The notes below the pieces were generated by a model, which worked only from the letters and a program-made list of their open reading frames with translations, had not been told where the DNA came from and made no database searches. From a bacterium (GTDB taxonomy: Bacteria > Orphanbacterota > Orphanbacteria > Orphanbacterales > Orphanbacteraceae), in contig JALGYY010000002.1 of assembly GCA_025782575.1 (NCBI GenBank), forward strand, positions 38,729 through 102,728: 64,000 bases of DNA, read 5' to 3'. Shown here piece after piece: positions 17,249 through 25,051 of this stretch; position 1 is the stretch's first letter; each line of letters starts with the position of its first letter. A program made the position numbers and the translations under genes.

Positions 17249-17968
17249 TCAACTCGCCGGCCGACGTCCGACATAAATAATATCGGGCTTGAGAATGTGA
17301 CAAAGAACGCGGTTCAGCGGGAAGTACTTGAACATGGAGCATGCCCGCCTGATTTCAATCCCGCTAAAAAACCGATTCGCGAGTTCCTCAAACCCACGCA
17401 ATGTCCATTCATGCAGATGTGTCGGGTCCGAGATATGGTCGTGGAGAAAAAATTCCCGGTCCCCCGTCGACAACACGATCATCCCGCCCGGTTTCAGGCA
17501 CCGCTGGCATTCAGCCAGAAACCAATCAGGATCAGCAAGATGTTCGATCGTATAGATGGAGAAGATTTTGTCTGCCCAGCCGTTCGGAACGGGGAACGTC
17601 TTTGCCAGGTCCATTGTTTCAAATCGAAGGTGGGGATGCCGCTTGGTTGCTTCCTCTACGTTTAAGTCGTACCCGACTACATGGTCGGTTCTCTTGCCGA
17701 TCTGGGTGGTGTAGTCCCCGATACCGCATCCAAAGTCCGCCACCCTGTCCTGCCCGCCAATGACCATTGTTTTCAGGATCCACTTCATTTCAGGATCCGT
17801 CCGGGGAGTGCGTTCATGACGGCCGGACAAATAGTGCTCCTGGTGGTAACCCTCGTAGGAAGGCATGGTACTCGCCCCCTCGAAGCCGCACCTATCACAT
17901 CTCGCCAGTTGCCTTTCCGGTAAACCCGAAAGAAAAAAGGTCAGCCGCTCGCAACGCGGACAAATCAT
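17249..17968 (-). CDS. SAM-dependent class I methyltransferase with N-terminal zinc ribbon
   Basis: About 239 residues. Residues 1-30 hold two CxxC pairs (CPRC and CDRC) of a zinc ribbon. Motif I of the Rossmann methyltransferase is VADFGCGIGDYT, the acidic residue ending strand 2 is in VGYDLN, and motif post-II/III is IEHLADPDWFLAECQRCLKPGG. The frame begins at GTG 18004, but a -10-like TGATATCAT (18016-18024) would leave almost no leader; ATG 17968, preceded by GGAG, starts right at the zinc ribbon, so I prefer it. The zinc ribbon plus methyltransferase arrangement is common in sugar or lipid methylation loci. Substrate unknown. Confidence 0.8.
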   Translation of the reverse strand: MICPRCERLTFFLSGLPERQLARCDRCGFEGASTMPSYEGYHQEHYLSGRHERTPRTDPEMKWILKTMVIGGQDRVADFGCGIGDYTTQIGKRTDHVVGYDLNVEEATKRHPHLRFETMDLAKTFPVPNGWADKIFSIYTIEHLADPDWFLAECQRCLKPGGMIVLSTGDREFFLHDHISDPTHLHEWTLRGFEELANRFFSGIEIRRACSMFKYFPLNRVLCHILKPDIIYVGRRPAS

Positions 17969-18015
17969 CCCGTTCTCCGTTTTCAGTATTCCATTTGTGA
18001 CCACCTATTTGGTTC

Positions 18016-18024
18016 ATGATATCA
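18016..18024 (-). promoter_or_regulatory. Extended -10 element before the methyltransferase gene
   Basis: Minus strand reads TTGTGATATCAT, matching the recurrent TGTG(G/A)TATNAT element of this window. It lies about 48 bases upstream of the preferred ATG at 17968. Confidence 0.4.
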
Positions 18025-18241
18025 CAACTTCCAACTCGGCCACCCGTTCGAGCGCGTCCATTCGCGACCGTAGATCGGTCAGCTCCGGACACGGTCCGAT
18101 CACTGTCCGGGGCTGCACCCGGATACTCTGGGAAAAGTCTTTAGATAGAGCGCTCAAATCCCGATAATTCGAGTATGTCGGCCCGGTTCCATGCGCGTAA
18201 TCCTGCCGACTAAATGAAGTTCTTCCGAATAGGGGCCCGTC

Positions 18242-18592
18242 ATGACCGAAACTTCCGTGCTCGACCTTCAGGAAGCACTCGACAACCTGGATGGTAACCG
18301 CAAAATTTACGATGCGGTCGTCGGAATCTTCCTGCAGGAGAGAGAAAAATACGTCGCGGGGATTCTAGAGGCGATCGAGGGTGAGGACTGGAACAAGGTT
18401 GTGAGAGGAGCTCACGGGTTGAAGAGCGCCTCCATGGCGATCGGCGGAATGAGGTTGAGCGGGGCGGCGGCCACGCTTGAGGAAAAGAGTAACGAAGATG
18501 GCGTCGGCGGCGCGATCAATATGTGCGAAATCATAGCGCGAGAGATCGAGTCTCTCTCTGCGGCACTCGCCAAAGAGGGATTTGAGGTGTAA
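18242..18592 (+). CDS. Histidine phosphotransfer (Hpt) domain protein
   Basis: 116 residues forming a single Hpt four-helix domain. The phosphoacceptor motif is AHGLKSASMAIGG, with the active His in H-G-L-K-S, followed by the typical LSGAAATLEEKS helix. No kinase or receiver gene lies nearby, so this is an orphan phosphorelay shuttle that would carry phosphate between a hybrid histidine kinase and a response regulator encoded elsewhere. It converges with the gene ending at 18628. Confidence 0.85.
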   Translation: MTETSVLDLQEALDNLDGNRKIYDAVVGIFLQEREKYVAGILEAIEGEDWNKVVRGAHGLKSASMAIGGMRLSGAAATLEEKSNEDGVGGAINMCEIIAREIESLSAALAKEGFEV

Positions 18593-18627
18593 CGGGAGGG
18601 CCCGATGAATGAGAAGACCCCTCGCCG

Positions 18628-20397
18628 CTAGCGGATCACGATCGACCGAACGATTCTCGCGTCGTCCCCCTGTATGAGTCTTACAAAATAGACACCGGAC
18701 GACAGATCACTCCGCCCCCCCAGATTCAAAGTATGCCGGCCACGCCCGAGTGCGGTCACATCGCGTTGAATCGCTACCCTCCCCCGAATGTCGAAGACAG
18801 ACAGAGATGCTCGATCATTTCCAGGCAACGAGAATTGGACGGTGATCCGATTGATCGTCGGACTCGCCGCGCTCAGTGAAAGGGTAGGTGCGGAACCTCC
18901 GGGAATGCCCACCGTCTCTCCGGGAGTGACGAGAGCGTAGGAACTGACGTTCCCGTTGAAGTCGATAGCAGCCAGTTTGTAGAAACCACCGGTAGGTCCC
19001 TGATCGACATAATCGGTAGAGGCCTGTGTGGTAAGCAGATTGGATGGCCCCGGTATGAATCCCTCTGAGGTTCCTCGGTGCAACTTACATGCATGGAAGT
19101 CCGCTTCCGCATTTTCGCCCCACTCGAGATGCGTTTCCGCGTTGATCACTTTCGCCGTGAATGGCGAAGGCTCGGCGGGAGCGAGATTGTCCACCGAGTA
19201 TCCGGAATCAGGATTCGAGTCGTAATAGATGAAAGGATTCGCCGTGACACCCGAGATGAAGAAGGTGGACCAATGCTGTCCGGTTGAATTCGAATCGGCA
19301 AGTGTCGGCACGACCATGTTGTATTCATCTTCGCCCCGTGCGGGGACCTCGGCTACATAATCCCAATTGCCAGGAGGGTATGCCGATCGAATCTGCATCA
19401 CTGCAGTCGCGGTCATTCCTTTTGACAGATCATCGATCCGTCGCCAGATCGTATAGTGCGTGACAGGATCGAATTCAGAAACGTTGTCAGAGCAGGAGCG
19501 GGTCCATGCGACTCGCACCTGGCGGCCCTGGTCGTTTTCCACATCCACAATCGAGGTGATGACCGGCTCCGGCATGACCTGGGTAGAGTAGGTGCCCGCA
19601 TTACCGGATGAAGCACTTCCACCACCGGCTGCGCCGCCGCTTACCGTATAGGTTCCGCCCCAGATAAGTGAGCAGTGGATGATTTTGATCCGTCCTCCCC
19701 CTCCCCCTCCGCCAAACCAACTGCTGCCGCTGCTCCCGTTACCCCCCTTGGCCGAAAGAACACCGGTGACAGTCACGTTCGGCGCCTGGAGATAAACCCC
19801 GCCACCGCTTCCGCCGCCCGATCCCCATGTCGGATTGGTCCCGTACGTACCGTCCGTTGTCACCGACCCGGAAACGCTCAGCGTAACGGCGATCAGGGAG
19901 ATGGCCGCGCCTCCGTTTCCTCCTCCGTAAAGACCGCCGCTTCCGTCACCCCCACCCGAACCTTTCTGGATTTCCCTGCCACCTGAAGTTCCATAGGCAG
20001 GCCCTCCGGGGCCTCCATAGCTGCTCGCCCCTCCGGCGCCGCCGTACCCCGCTCCACCGCCGGGATATCCGCCGATACCGGGACCTTCCTGATAGTTCCC
20101 CTGCCCCCGGAATCCTCTGCCGCTGCCGTCGATCGTGCCTGACACGACGATGTCCGGAGCCTGAAGAGTCAGATTCCCCGTAGCCGCCCCGCCGCTATAC
20201 GTGGTGACATACAGCGTTCCACCCGATTCAACCTTGACCAGCATGTCATACGAATGTTCACCACCAAGGGTGTATGTCTCGCCCGTCGGGACGACCAGAC
20301 TGTCCGTATTGTCCACGACTGCCCCGGCAATCCCCGGGAAAGCGAGGATTAACGCGCAAACCGCGATAATCACGAAGATTGAATGATAGAATCTCAC
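18628..20397 (-). CDS. Gly-rich secreted surface protein with C-terminal sorting domain
   Basis: About 589 residues. Signal peptide (VRFYHSIFVIIAVCALILAF...GAVV). Residues ~45-270 are extremely Gly-rich with GGGGSGGG-like runs and a repetitive beta pattern (APDIVVSGTIDGSGRG, APNVTVTGVLSAKGG) that suggests a parallel beta-helix. Fibronectin-III-like segments follow, and a FlgD/type IX sorting domain closes the chain (ASLSVFDIRGRVAIQRDV, SSGVYFVRLIQG, ARIVRSIVIR). I choose GTG 20397, preceded by AGGGAGG and directly starting the signal peptide, rather than the frame opening at 20451. Probably an extracellular fibre or matrix component. Confidence 0.75.
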   Translation of the reverse strand: MRFYHSIFVIIAVCALILAFPGIAGAVVDNTDSLVVPTGETYTLGGEHSYDMLVKVESGGTLYVTTYSGGAATGNLTLQAPDIVVSGTIDGSGRGFRGQGNYQEGPGIGGYPGGGAGYGGAGGASSYGGPGGPAYGTSGGREIQKGSGGGDGSGGLYGGGNGGAAISLIAVTLSVSGSVTTDGTYGTNPTWGSGGGSGGGVYLQAPNVTVTGVLSAKGGNGSSGSSWFGGGGGGGRIKIIHCSLIWGGTYTVSGGAAGGGSASSGNAGTYSTQVMPEPVITSIVDVENDQGRQVRVAWTRSCSDNVSEFDPVTHYTIWRRIDDLSKGMTATAVMQIRSAYPPGNWDYVAEVPARGEDEYNMVVPTLADSNSTGQHWSTFFISGVTANPFIYYDSNPDSGYSVDNLAPAEPSPFTAKVINAETHLEWGENAEADFHACKLHRGTSEGFIPGPSNLLTTQASTDYVDQGPTGGFYKLAAIDFNGNVSSYALVTPGETVGIPGGSAPTLSLSAASPTINRITVQFSLPGNDRASLSVFDIRGRVAIQRDVTALGRGRHTLNLGGRSDLSSGVYFVRLIQGDDARIVRSIVIR

Positions 20398-20679
20398 ACT
20401 GTCCTCCCTTTCTGACAGGATAGGAGCGGCGCGGCACACCCACGCAAACACGAGGTATCTTGGCCTGGGGAACCGAGCAGGAATGTCGCTTTTGCCGGGG
20501 AATGGGCCACGAAACCGGACCCGTACTCAACATATCATGCGTTTTGTGAGTCAACAACAGCATCTCGAAAACCGGTTCGTTTCTTCCGAGCGGACCAGAC
20601 TCGGCTCCATCAGGTCGCCCTTCCGTTGTCGATAGCGCAGCTTCCAATTGGAGGGGGAGGTTCGCTACTTTCCTGATTG

Positions 20680-20690
20680 TTTGGTATGAT
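20680..20690 (+). promoter_or_regulatory. Extended -10 promoter element before the lipoprotein gene at 20736
   Basis: TTTGGTATGAT, one of the recurrent TGG-TATNAT elements, 45 bases upstream of the proposed start. No convincing -35 sequence. Confidence 0.5.
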
Positions 20691-20735
20691 AACGGCGTTC
20701 GAAATTCCCCGGCGATCTCACCCTGGAGGTGAAGA

Positions 20736-21431
20736 ATCGCTTCGAAGCTCACCAGATTCGGCGCGCTTTTCCTGTGGACCACCGCTATCATCGGTCTCGC
20801 CTGCGGGGACAATAGCGCCCCGACAGAACCCTCTTCCGGATCTATCCAGGGTTCGATCCCGGCTACGATTCGCTGGATCAGCGAGGATAGGATTTTTATC
20901 CGCGAACGGACCTCTCTGCCCAGAGAGCTGCCGGGCTTCGTCTATCTCGTCCAGGGAGAATCGTTGGTTGACTCGGCAAGGTATGAAGCGGGCAACTACT
21001 CTTTTTCCAATGTCGCCGCGGGATCCTACAAAGCTCTGGTCTTGCTGGACGAAGGTGACGAGATTCTGTCTTCACTTATCACTGTCGAGCAAGGGATCAC
21101 CGCTCGGCCCGACACGATCGTATTGCCGTTACAAGACGACGACTCTCCGAATGGGTTTACCGTCGCCCCCAATCCCACTCTCTCCCGTTTCGCGTTCCAT
21201 TTTGAACTCGATGAGGATTCCTGGGTCGAGCTCATGATTCTGAAGATGAACCTCGGGTCGCTGGAAACACCACTGGCCGGAGTGCTTCCGGCCGGGGAGT
21301 GGGAACTGGTCTGGGGCGTCTCGGAAACGGAACGGGGTTTATACTGGGCACAACTAACGGTGGGCAGTCGAGCTCCCCACAGGATTTTGATCGAAGTGGG
21401 CGCGTTCGGCATTACCTCTCAGGAGGACTGA
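20736..21431 (+). CDS. Lipoprotein with FlgD-like C-terminal domain, no standard start codon
   Basis: This frame is open from just after a TGA at 20730-20732 and encodes IASKLTRFGALFLWTTAIIG followed by LACGDNS, a textbook lipoprotein signal with lipobox L-A-C. Yet no ATG, GTG or TTG precedes it. A perfect GGAGGT (20725-20730) sits five bases before an ATC at 20736, the best start. About 231 residues: an Ig-like middle domain (GFVYLVQGESLVDSARY, NYSFSNVAAGSYKALVLLD) and a FlgD-like end (NGFTVAPNPTLSRFAF, LPAGEWELVWG, ERGLYWAQLTVG) that lacks the usual final basic residues. Either a genuine non-AUG start or a start lost by mutation or sequencing error. Confidence 0.65.
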   Translation: MASKLTRFGALFLWTTAIIGLACGDNSAPTEPSSGSIQGSIPATIRWISEDRIFIRERTSLPRELPGFVYLVQGESLVDSARYEAGNYSFSNVAAGSYKALVLLDEGDEILSSLITVEQGITARPDTIVLPLQDDDSPNGFTVAPNPTLSRFAFHFELDEDSWVELMILKMNLGSLETPLAGVLPAGEWELVWGVSETERGLYWAQLTVGSRAPHRILIEVGAFGITSQED

Positions 21432-21887
21432 ACGGGTACCGCGTAGGATGGTCTCACAAAAAGATCCGCCGTCAGGAACGGTTGGAAGTAGAGCCAGTCG
21501 CCACCGGTATCCTCCATCTCATTCCCCCGCAAACTCCCGACGAGCAGATAACTTGACGCTTCCCCAGCAGGACCGGACACTTCCTGAGCACCCCGATGCC
21601 GATTGTGACCATATATTCAGCCGAAAAGAGACGCATTTGACCTCCGAGGTCAGGTTAGATGATGGGATCCTCGCGGGTGGAGGCGGACCTATTACCATTT
21701 ATATCTAACAAAGATAGTGGGAAAACCTGCCGGAGAGTTCTACAATCGTAATCGTTGGGGTTGTCGGGGGACCCCCGGCCTGGAATTCACGCAACTCCCC
21801 CCGGAATCCCGCGATAACGAAGACAGAAGCTGTGGCCTACTCACCACCGTCCACCAGAATAGACGAAAGCCCTATCAGGAGAGATCG
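21432..21887 (+). other. Intergenic region before the zincin operon
   Basis: 456 bases with no convincing reading frame on either strand. It should hold the promoter of the following operon. A 7-base inverted repeat GTTAGAT (21654-21660) / ATCTAAC (21703-21709) is the only structure I noticed, and AGGAGAG (21877-21883) is the ribosome site for the gene at 21888. Confidence 0.5.
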
Positions 21888-23864
21888 ATGAGCAAGGTAA
21901 CAGGCACGAAGTCGGGTGCGACTCCGACTCCTTCGCCCGATGCAGCGGCAGCGAAAGCGAAGGGGGACGCTCGCAAGATCATCGACAAATCGATGAAAAT
22001 GAAGGTCAGCGATTGGAGTTCGGACAATCACGTCCGGGATAAGGTAACGCCTGAGGTTCTGAAGCATGCAAAGCCGCATGAAAAGGCCCACATGCTGAAG
22101 CAGCTCATGGACGGGCGAACCGGCAAGGACGACGAGAAAGCCATGCTCCGCGTTCTGAAAAGCGTCGGTTCCCCGAAAGAAATGAAAGAAGTCTTGGGTA
22201 AAGCCGGCGGGTCGAGCAAAGTTCTCGGCGAGCTCGAGAGCCAGCGCGGCGAGTTCATGAAGCATGTCAAGGGCAAGGGAGACGATGGCGCCAGAATGAC
22301 TCTCGACATGGCGAGGTCGTACGGTGTGAAGGATTCCAAGTCGGACGACTTCGTGGCAAAACATGTCGACCATAAAGTGCTCAAGCACGCCTCGAACGAT
22401 GACAAGGCGCACATGCTGAAAAGTCTGATGGAAGGCCCGACCGGCAAGCGGGACGAGAAGGCGATGCTCCGCATTCTGACGAGTTCTGATCCGGCGAGTA
22501 TCATGGATACTGTCAAGAAAGCCGGGGGTTCCGACAAGGTACTCGGCGAGCTCGGTGACAAGCAGACGTCCGAGCTCGTAAAACACCTGAAAACGAAGGG
22601 GGATGCCGGGAAAAAAGCGGTCGTCGAACTGGCAGCCGGCATGAGCACCAAGTCGAGCAAATCCGATGACTTTGTACGGAACCATATCGACAAGGACACC
22701 CTGAAGCACGCGACCTCCGACCAGAAAACGACGATGCTGAAGCATCTGTTGAACGGCCCGACCGGCAAGGGTGATGAAAAAGCGATCGTCCGCATTCTTG
22801 ACTCCGCAAAGGACACCAAAGAACTGAGCGCTCTTGTCAAGGGGGCCGGTAAGAATCGACTCGCGAAGGACGTCGACGACGCCAAGCTTCAGAAACTGGT
22901 GGAGAGCAAGATCTTCAAGGCTGAAGCGTCAGAGGCGCCGCCGTTCAATAAGCTCGATCCCGTCAAAACCGACGAGAAGACGGTCGACAAGAAACTCGGC
23001 GATCTCGAGAAGTTCATGGAGGGGCGCAAGAGCCGCTATGACAAACTCGCATCCGACGGCTGGGACAAGAGTGATCGCTTTACCAAGTTTTACGGCGACC
23101 TGTCGAAGATCACCAAGGAAGATCTCGGCCAGTTGAAGGACTGGAAGGCGCTCTCAAAGGGGGACAAGATCAAGCTCTACAACCGCGTCGCCCACGAAGC
23201 GCACGTGGAGCTGAAGCACAACGTCAACCTGACGTACGGGAAGACGAGCGGAAAGAAATGGTCCGAGAAGGAGATGACCGATATCGACAAGGGGCTCAGC
23301 AAGCTCCCGCCGTCGCTCGGCCTAGAGAACGAAAAGCTCTACAATCTGCGCCGTTTCAAAGACATCATCGCCAGTGATGGAGACAAGGTGGCCGCGTGGG
23401 CGAAAGCAAACGGTGACATCGAATTTTCCGACATCGGAGTGGCCGGCCCGTATCGCCTGACCCATAAAGGCGTTCCTCCGGTTGCCGAAACGATTCTCCA
23501 TGAAGTGGGCCACCACTTCGACGACGAAAATAAGAAGTGGAATGGATGGCAGAAGATTTCGGGCTGGAACGACATCGGTGGCGCCAAGGCAACCGGCCTG
23601 ACGAAGTTCGAGGACGGAAAAGAGTACTCCGGTAAGGATCTCGGTTTGAAGGACGAGAAGGGGACATACGTCGTCACCCGCCGGTATGGCCGGACCTACG
23701 TCTACAACAAGAACTCGAACTTCATGGGCGCGTACGCCAAAACGAACCCCAAAGATGACTTCTCTGAGTCGCTCATGCAGTACTTCTACAATCCGACGGA
23801 GTTCAAGTCGAAAGCACCGGAGAAGTACAAGTTCATGGACGAGTTCGTCAAGACCAACCAGTAG
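21888..23864 (+). CDS. Triple-repeat protein with C-terminal zincin metallopeptidase domain (putative effector/toxin)
   Basis: 658 residues without a signal peptide, starting at the ATG after AGGAGAG (the frame extends 57 unlikely codons upstream). A Thr/Pro/Ala-rich leader (1-25) precedes three ~107-residue repeats at 26-133, 134-240 and 241-343, each with VLKHA...KAHMLKxLM(D/E)GxTGK-x-DEKAM(L)RIL. A zincin domain spans ~440-658: helix E-T-I-L-H538-E539-V-G-H542-H543 gives the zinc pair and catalytic Glu, and DDFSE627SLMQYF supplies the probable third, Glu ligand, as in gluzincins such as the anthrax lethal factor type. First gene of a three-gene operon whose next member is a zinc-site-less homologue. 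A proteolytic effector is inferred; target and delivery route are unknown. Confidence 0.75.
   Translation: MSKVTGTKSGATPTPSPDAAAAKAKGDARKIIDKSMKMKVSDWSSDNHVRDKVTPEVLKHAKPHEKAHMLKQLMDGRTGKDDEKAMLRVLKSVGSPKEMKEVLGKAGGSSKVLGELESQRGEFMKHVKGKGDDGARMTLDMARSYGVKDSKSDDFVAKHVDHKVLKHASNDDKAHMLKSLMEGPTGKRDEKAMLRILTSSDPASIMDTVKKAGGSDKVLGELGDKQTSELVKHLKTKGDAGKKAVVELAAGMSTKSSKSDDFVRNHIDKDTLKHATSDQKTTMLKHLLNGPTGKGDEKAIVRILDSAKDTKELSALVKGAGKNRLAKDVDDAKLQKLVESKIFKAEASEAPPFNKLDPVKTDEKTVDKKLGDLEKFMEGRKSRYDKLASDGWDKSDRFTKFYGDLSKITKEDLGQLKDWKALSKGDKIKLYNRVAHEAHVELKHNVNLTYGKTSGKKWSEKEMTDIDKGLSKLPPSLGLENEKLYNLRRFKDIIASDGDKVAAWAKANGDIEFSDIGVAGPYRLTHKGVPPVAETILHEVGHHFDDENKKWNGWQKISGWNDIGGAKATGLTKFEDGKEYSGKDLGLKDEKGTYVVTRRYGRTYVYNKNSNFMGAYAKTNPKDDFSESLMQYFYNPTEFKSKAPEKYKFMDEFVKTNQ
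21963..22916 (+). repeat. Three tandem ~321-base coding repeats
   Basis: Units at 21963-22286, 22287-22607 and 22608-22916 encode the three repeated domains of the zincin protein. Units 1 and 2 are the most alike. Similarity is mainly at protein level (for example AHMLKQLMDGRTGKDDEKAM versus AHMLKSLMEGPTGKRDEKAM), so the duplications are old. Confidence 0.8.
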
Positions 23865-23913
23865 GCAGATTCGCGGAGCCTGATCGCTCCGTTATCAATA
23901 GGGAGTCAGGAAA

Positions 23914-24528
23914 ATGACGATTGAACTGGAAGCCAGGAAGTTCTCCGAAGCCGAGATCGACCACCTTGATTCCGCGCTGGACGGGGTACCGGACGCGCAC
24001 CTCGATCCACCTTACGGCCTTCGCGAGTTCGTGAGAGACCAATATCTTGAGCGTGAAGGAACGTCCTACCCGACGGTGATGGGGCTCTACAGCGCCGAGA
24101 CCGGATCGGCGTATGTATACGACGACACGTTTCGAGGGCAACTCGGGGAGAGGGCACCGAAGCAGATGCTCCCGGGCTTTTCCGTGCAGGCGCTGATCGG
24201 CTGCAGCGTCGCCTCTGATCGGGATGTACTTGCCGACTGGAACCGTGCGGTCGGCCGCGAAGGGGACGACGGAACAGGCGTCTATCTTCTCGAGAGGGGC
24301 CAGATCGAAACGGCACTTCGCTTCGAAGGAAACCGGCTTATCGTGGACATCGAGGGTCTCGAAAGCGGAATCGGTTTTGCCATCGCTTATGCGGCGTTCC
24401 GCATGTTCCCGGAAGAGCTCCGGAAAGGCTCGCCGGTTATCTACCAGCACATGTACACCAAGGTCTTTCGAATCGACAACAGGCTGGGTAGCGACAAGCC
24501 GAGCCTCACTCGTGTGGTGCGTGTGTGA
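23914..24528 (+). CDS. Degenerate zincin homologue (pseudopeptidase), partner of upstream gene
   Basis: 204 residues, no signal peptide or membrane segment. It aligns with the catalytic domain of the preceding protein. F10-S-E-A-E-I...D19..L22...P26 matches W458-S-E-K-E-M...D467..L470...P474 with no gap, and F155...P166...P174..Y177..M180 matches F625...P636...P644..Y647..M650 with no gap. The zinc site is lost: the HEVGHH helix corresponds to LIGCSVA (residues 94-100) and ligand E627 to I157. It starts 49 bases after the upstream stop, with GGGAGTCAGG before the ATG, and its stop overlaps the next start. A decoy, inhibitor or immunity-like role for the active zincin is inferred; a structural subunit is possible. 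Confidence 0.7.
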   Translation: MTIELEARKFSEAEIDHLDSALDGVPDAHLDPPYGLREFVRDQYLEREGTSYPTVMGLYSAETGSAYVYDDTFRGQLGERAPKQMLPGFSVQALIGCSVASDRDVLADWNRAVGREGDDGTGVYLLERGQIETALRFEGNRLIVDIEGLESGIGFAIAYAAFRMFPEELRKGSPVIYQHMYTKVFRIDNRLGSDKPSLTRVVRV

Positions 24529-25034
24529 GAAGATACAAGTATATCGCGGCCGTCGTGCTGATGCTGCTGGCCTGTCGAAGTGAGAGCCGGATCGAAGACC
24601 GGAAGCCGGAAGAGATCGACCCGCCCGCAGAGGAACCCGTGAGTATGAAGACGCATTTCGCGCGAGAGATCAGCACCGCCTTCAGCTATCCCGATAACCT
24701 CGAAATCGTCGAGTTCGAAGAAGATGGCATTGTCTATTTGTTCGGCGTGCGGAACGATGATGTGGATGATTCCAACGATATCCGATCGGCGAATTCGCAC
24801 GCCGTCATTGATGGGTCGGTATGGACAGGGTCGCCGCCGGCTGATCTTCCGGGATCAGCAATCAGCTCCGCCGGTGTTCCCTACCATTATTATATGGCCG
24901 TCGGCACGGAAGGGGGCGACGGAGGCTGGTACCTCGTGGTCCCCGGCGAAGGAAAGACACTGACACTCTCGACAGAGGGGGATAACCGGGACATCCTGAT
25001 GACGATCGCGACGAGCTTACGGCCCGCGGGGTAA
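24525..25034 (+). CDS. Lipoprotein, third gene of the zincin operon
   Basis: 169 residues beginning at GTG 24525, which overlaps the TGA of the upstream gene (GTGTGA context), so translation is coupled. VRRYKYIAAVVLMLLACRS is a lipoprotein signal with Cys at 17. The mature part has a charged linker (DRKPEEIDPPAEEP) and an alpha/beta domain with FSYPDNLEIVEFEEDGIVYLFGV and YMAVGTEGGDGGWYLVVPG. I recognise no family with certainty. Its position after a putative metallopeptidase effector and its envelope location suggest a periplasmic immunity or delivery accessory protein; this is inference. It converges with hipA 17 bases away. Confidence 0.7.
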   Translation: MRRYKYIAAVVLMLLACRSESRIEDRKPEEIDPPAEEPVSMKTHFAREISTAFSYPDNLEIVEFEEDGIVYLFGVRNDDVDDSNDIRSANSHAVIDGSVWTGSPPADLPGSAISSAGVPYHYYMAVGTEGGDGGWYLVVPGEGKTLTLSTEGDNRDILMTIATSLRPAG

Positions 25035-25051
25035 GGCAGGGTCGATCATGA

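Noticed and set aside
21654..21709. Inverted repeat GTTAGAT/ATCTAAC as an attachment or operator site for the zincin operon
   Set aside because: Only seven bases per arm with a 42-base spacer; too weak to call.
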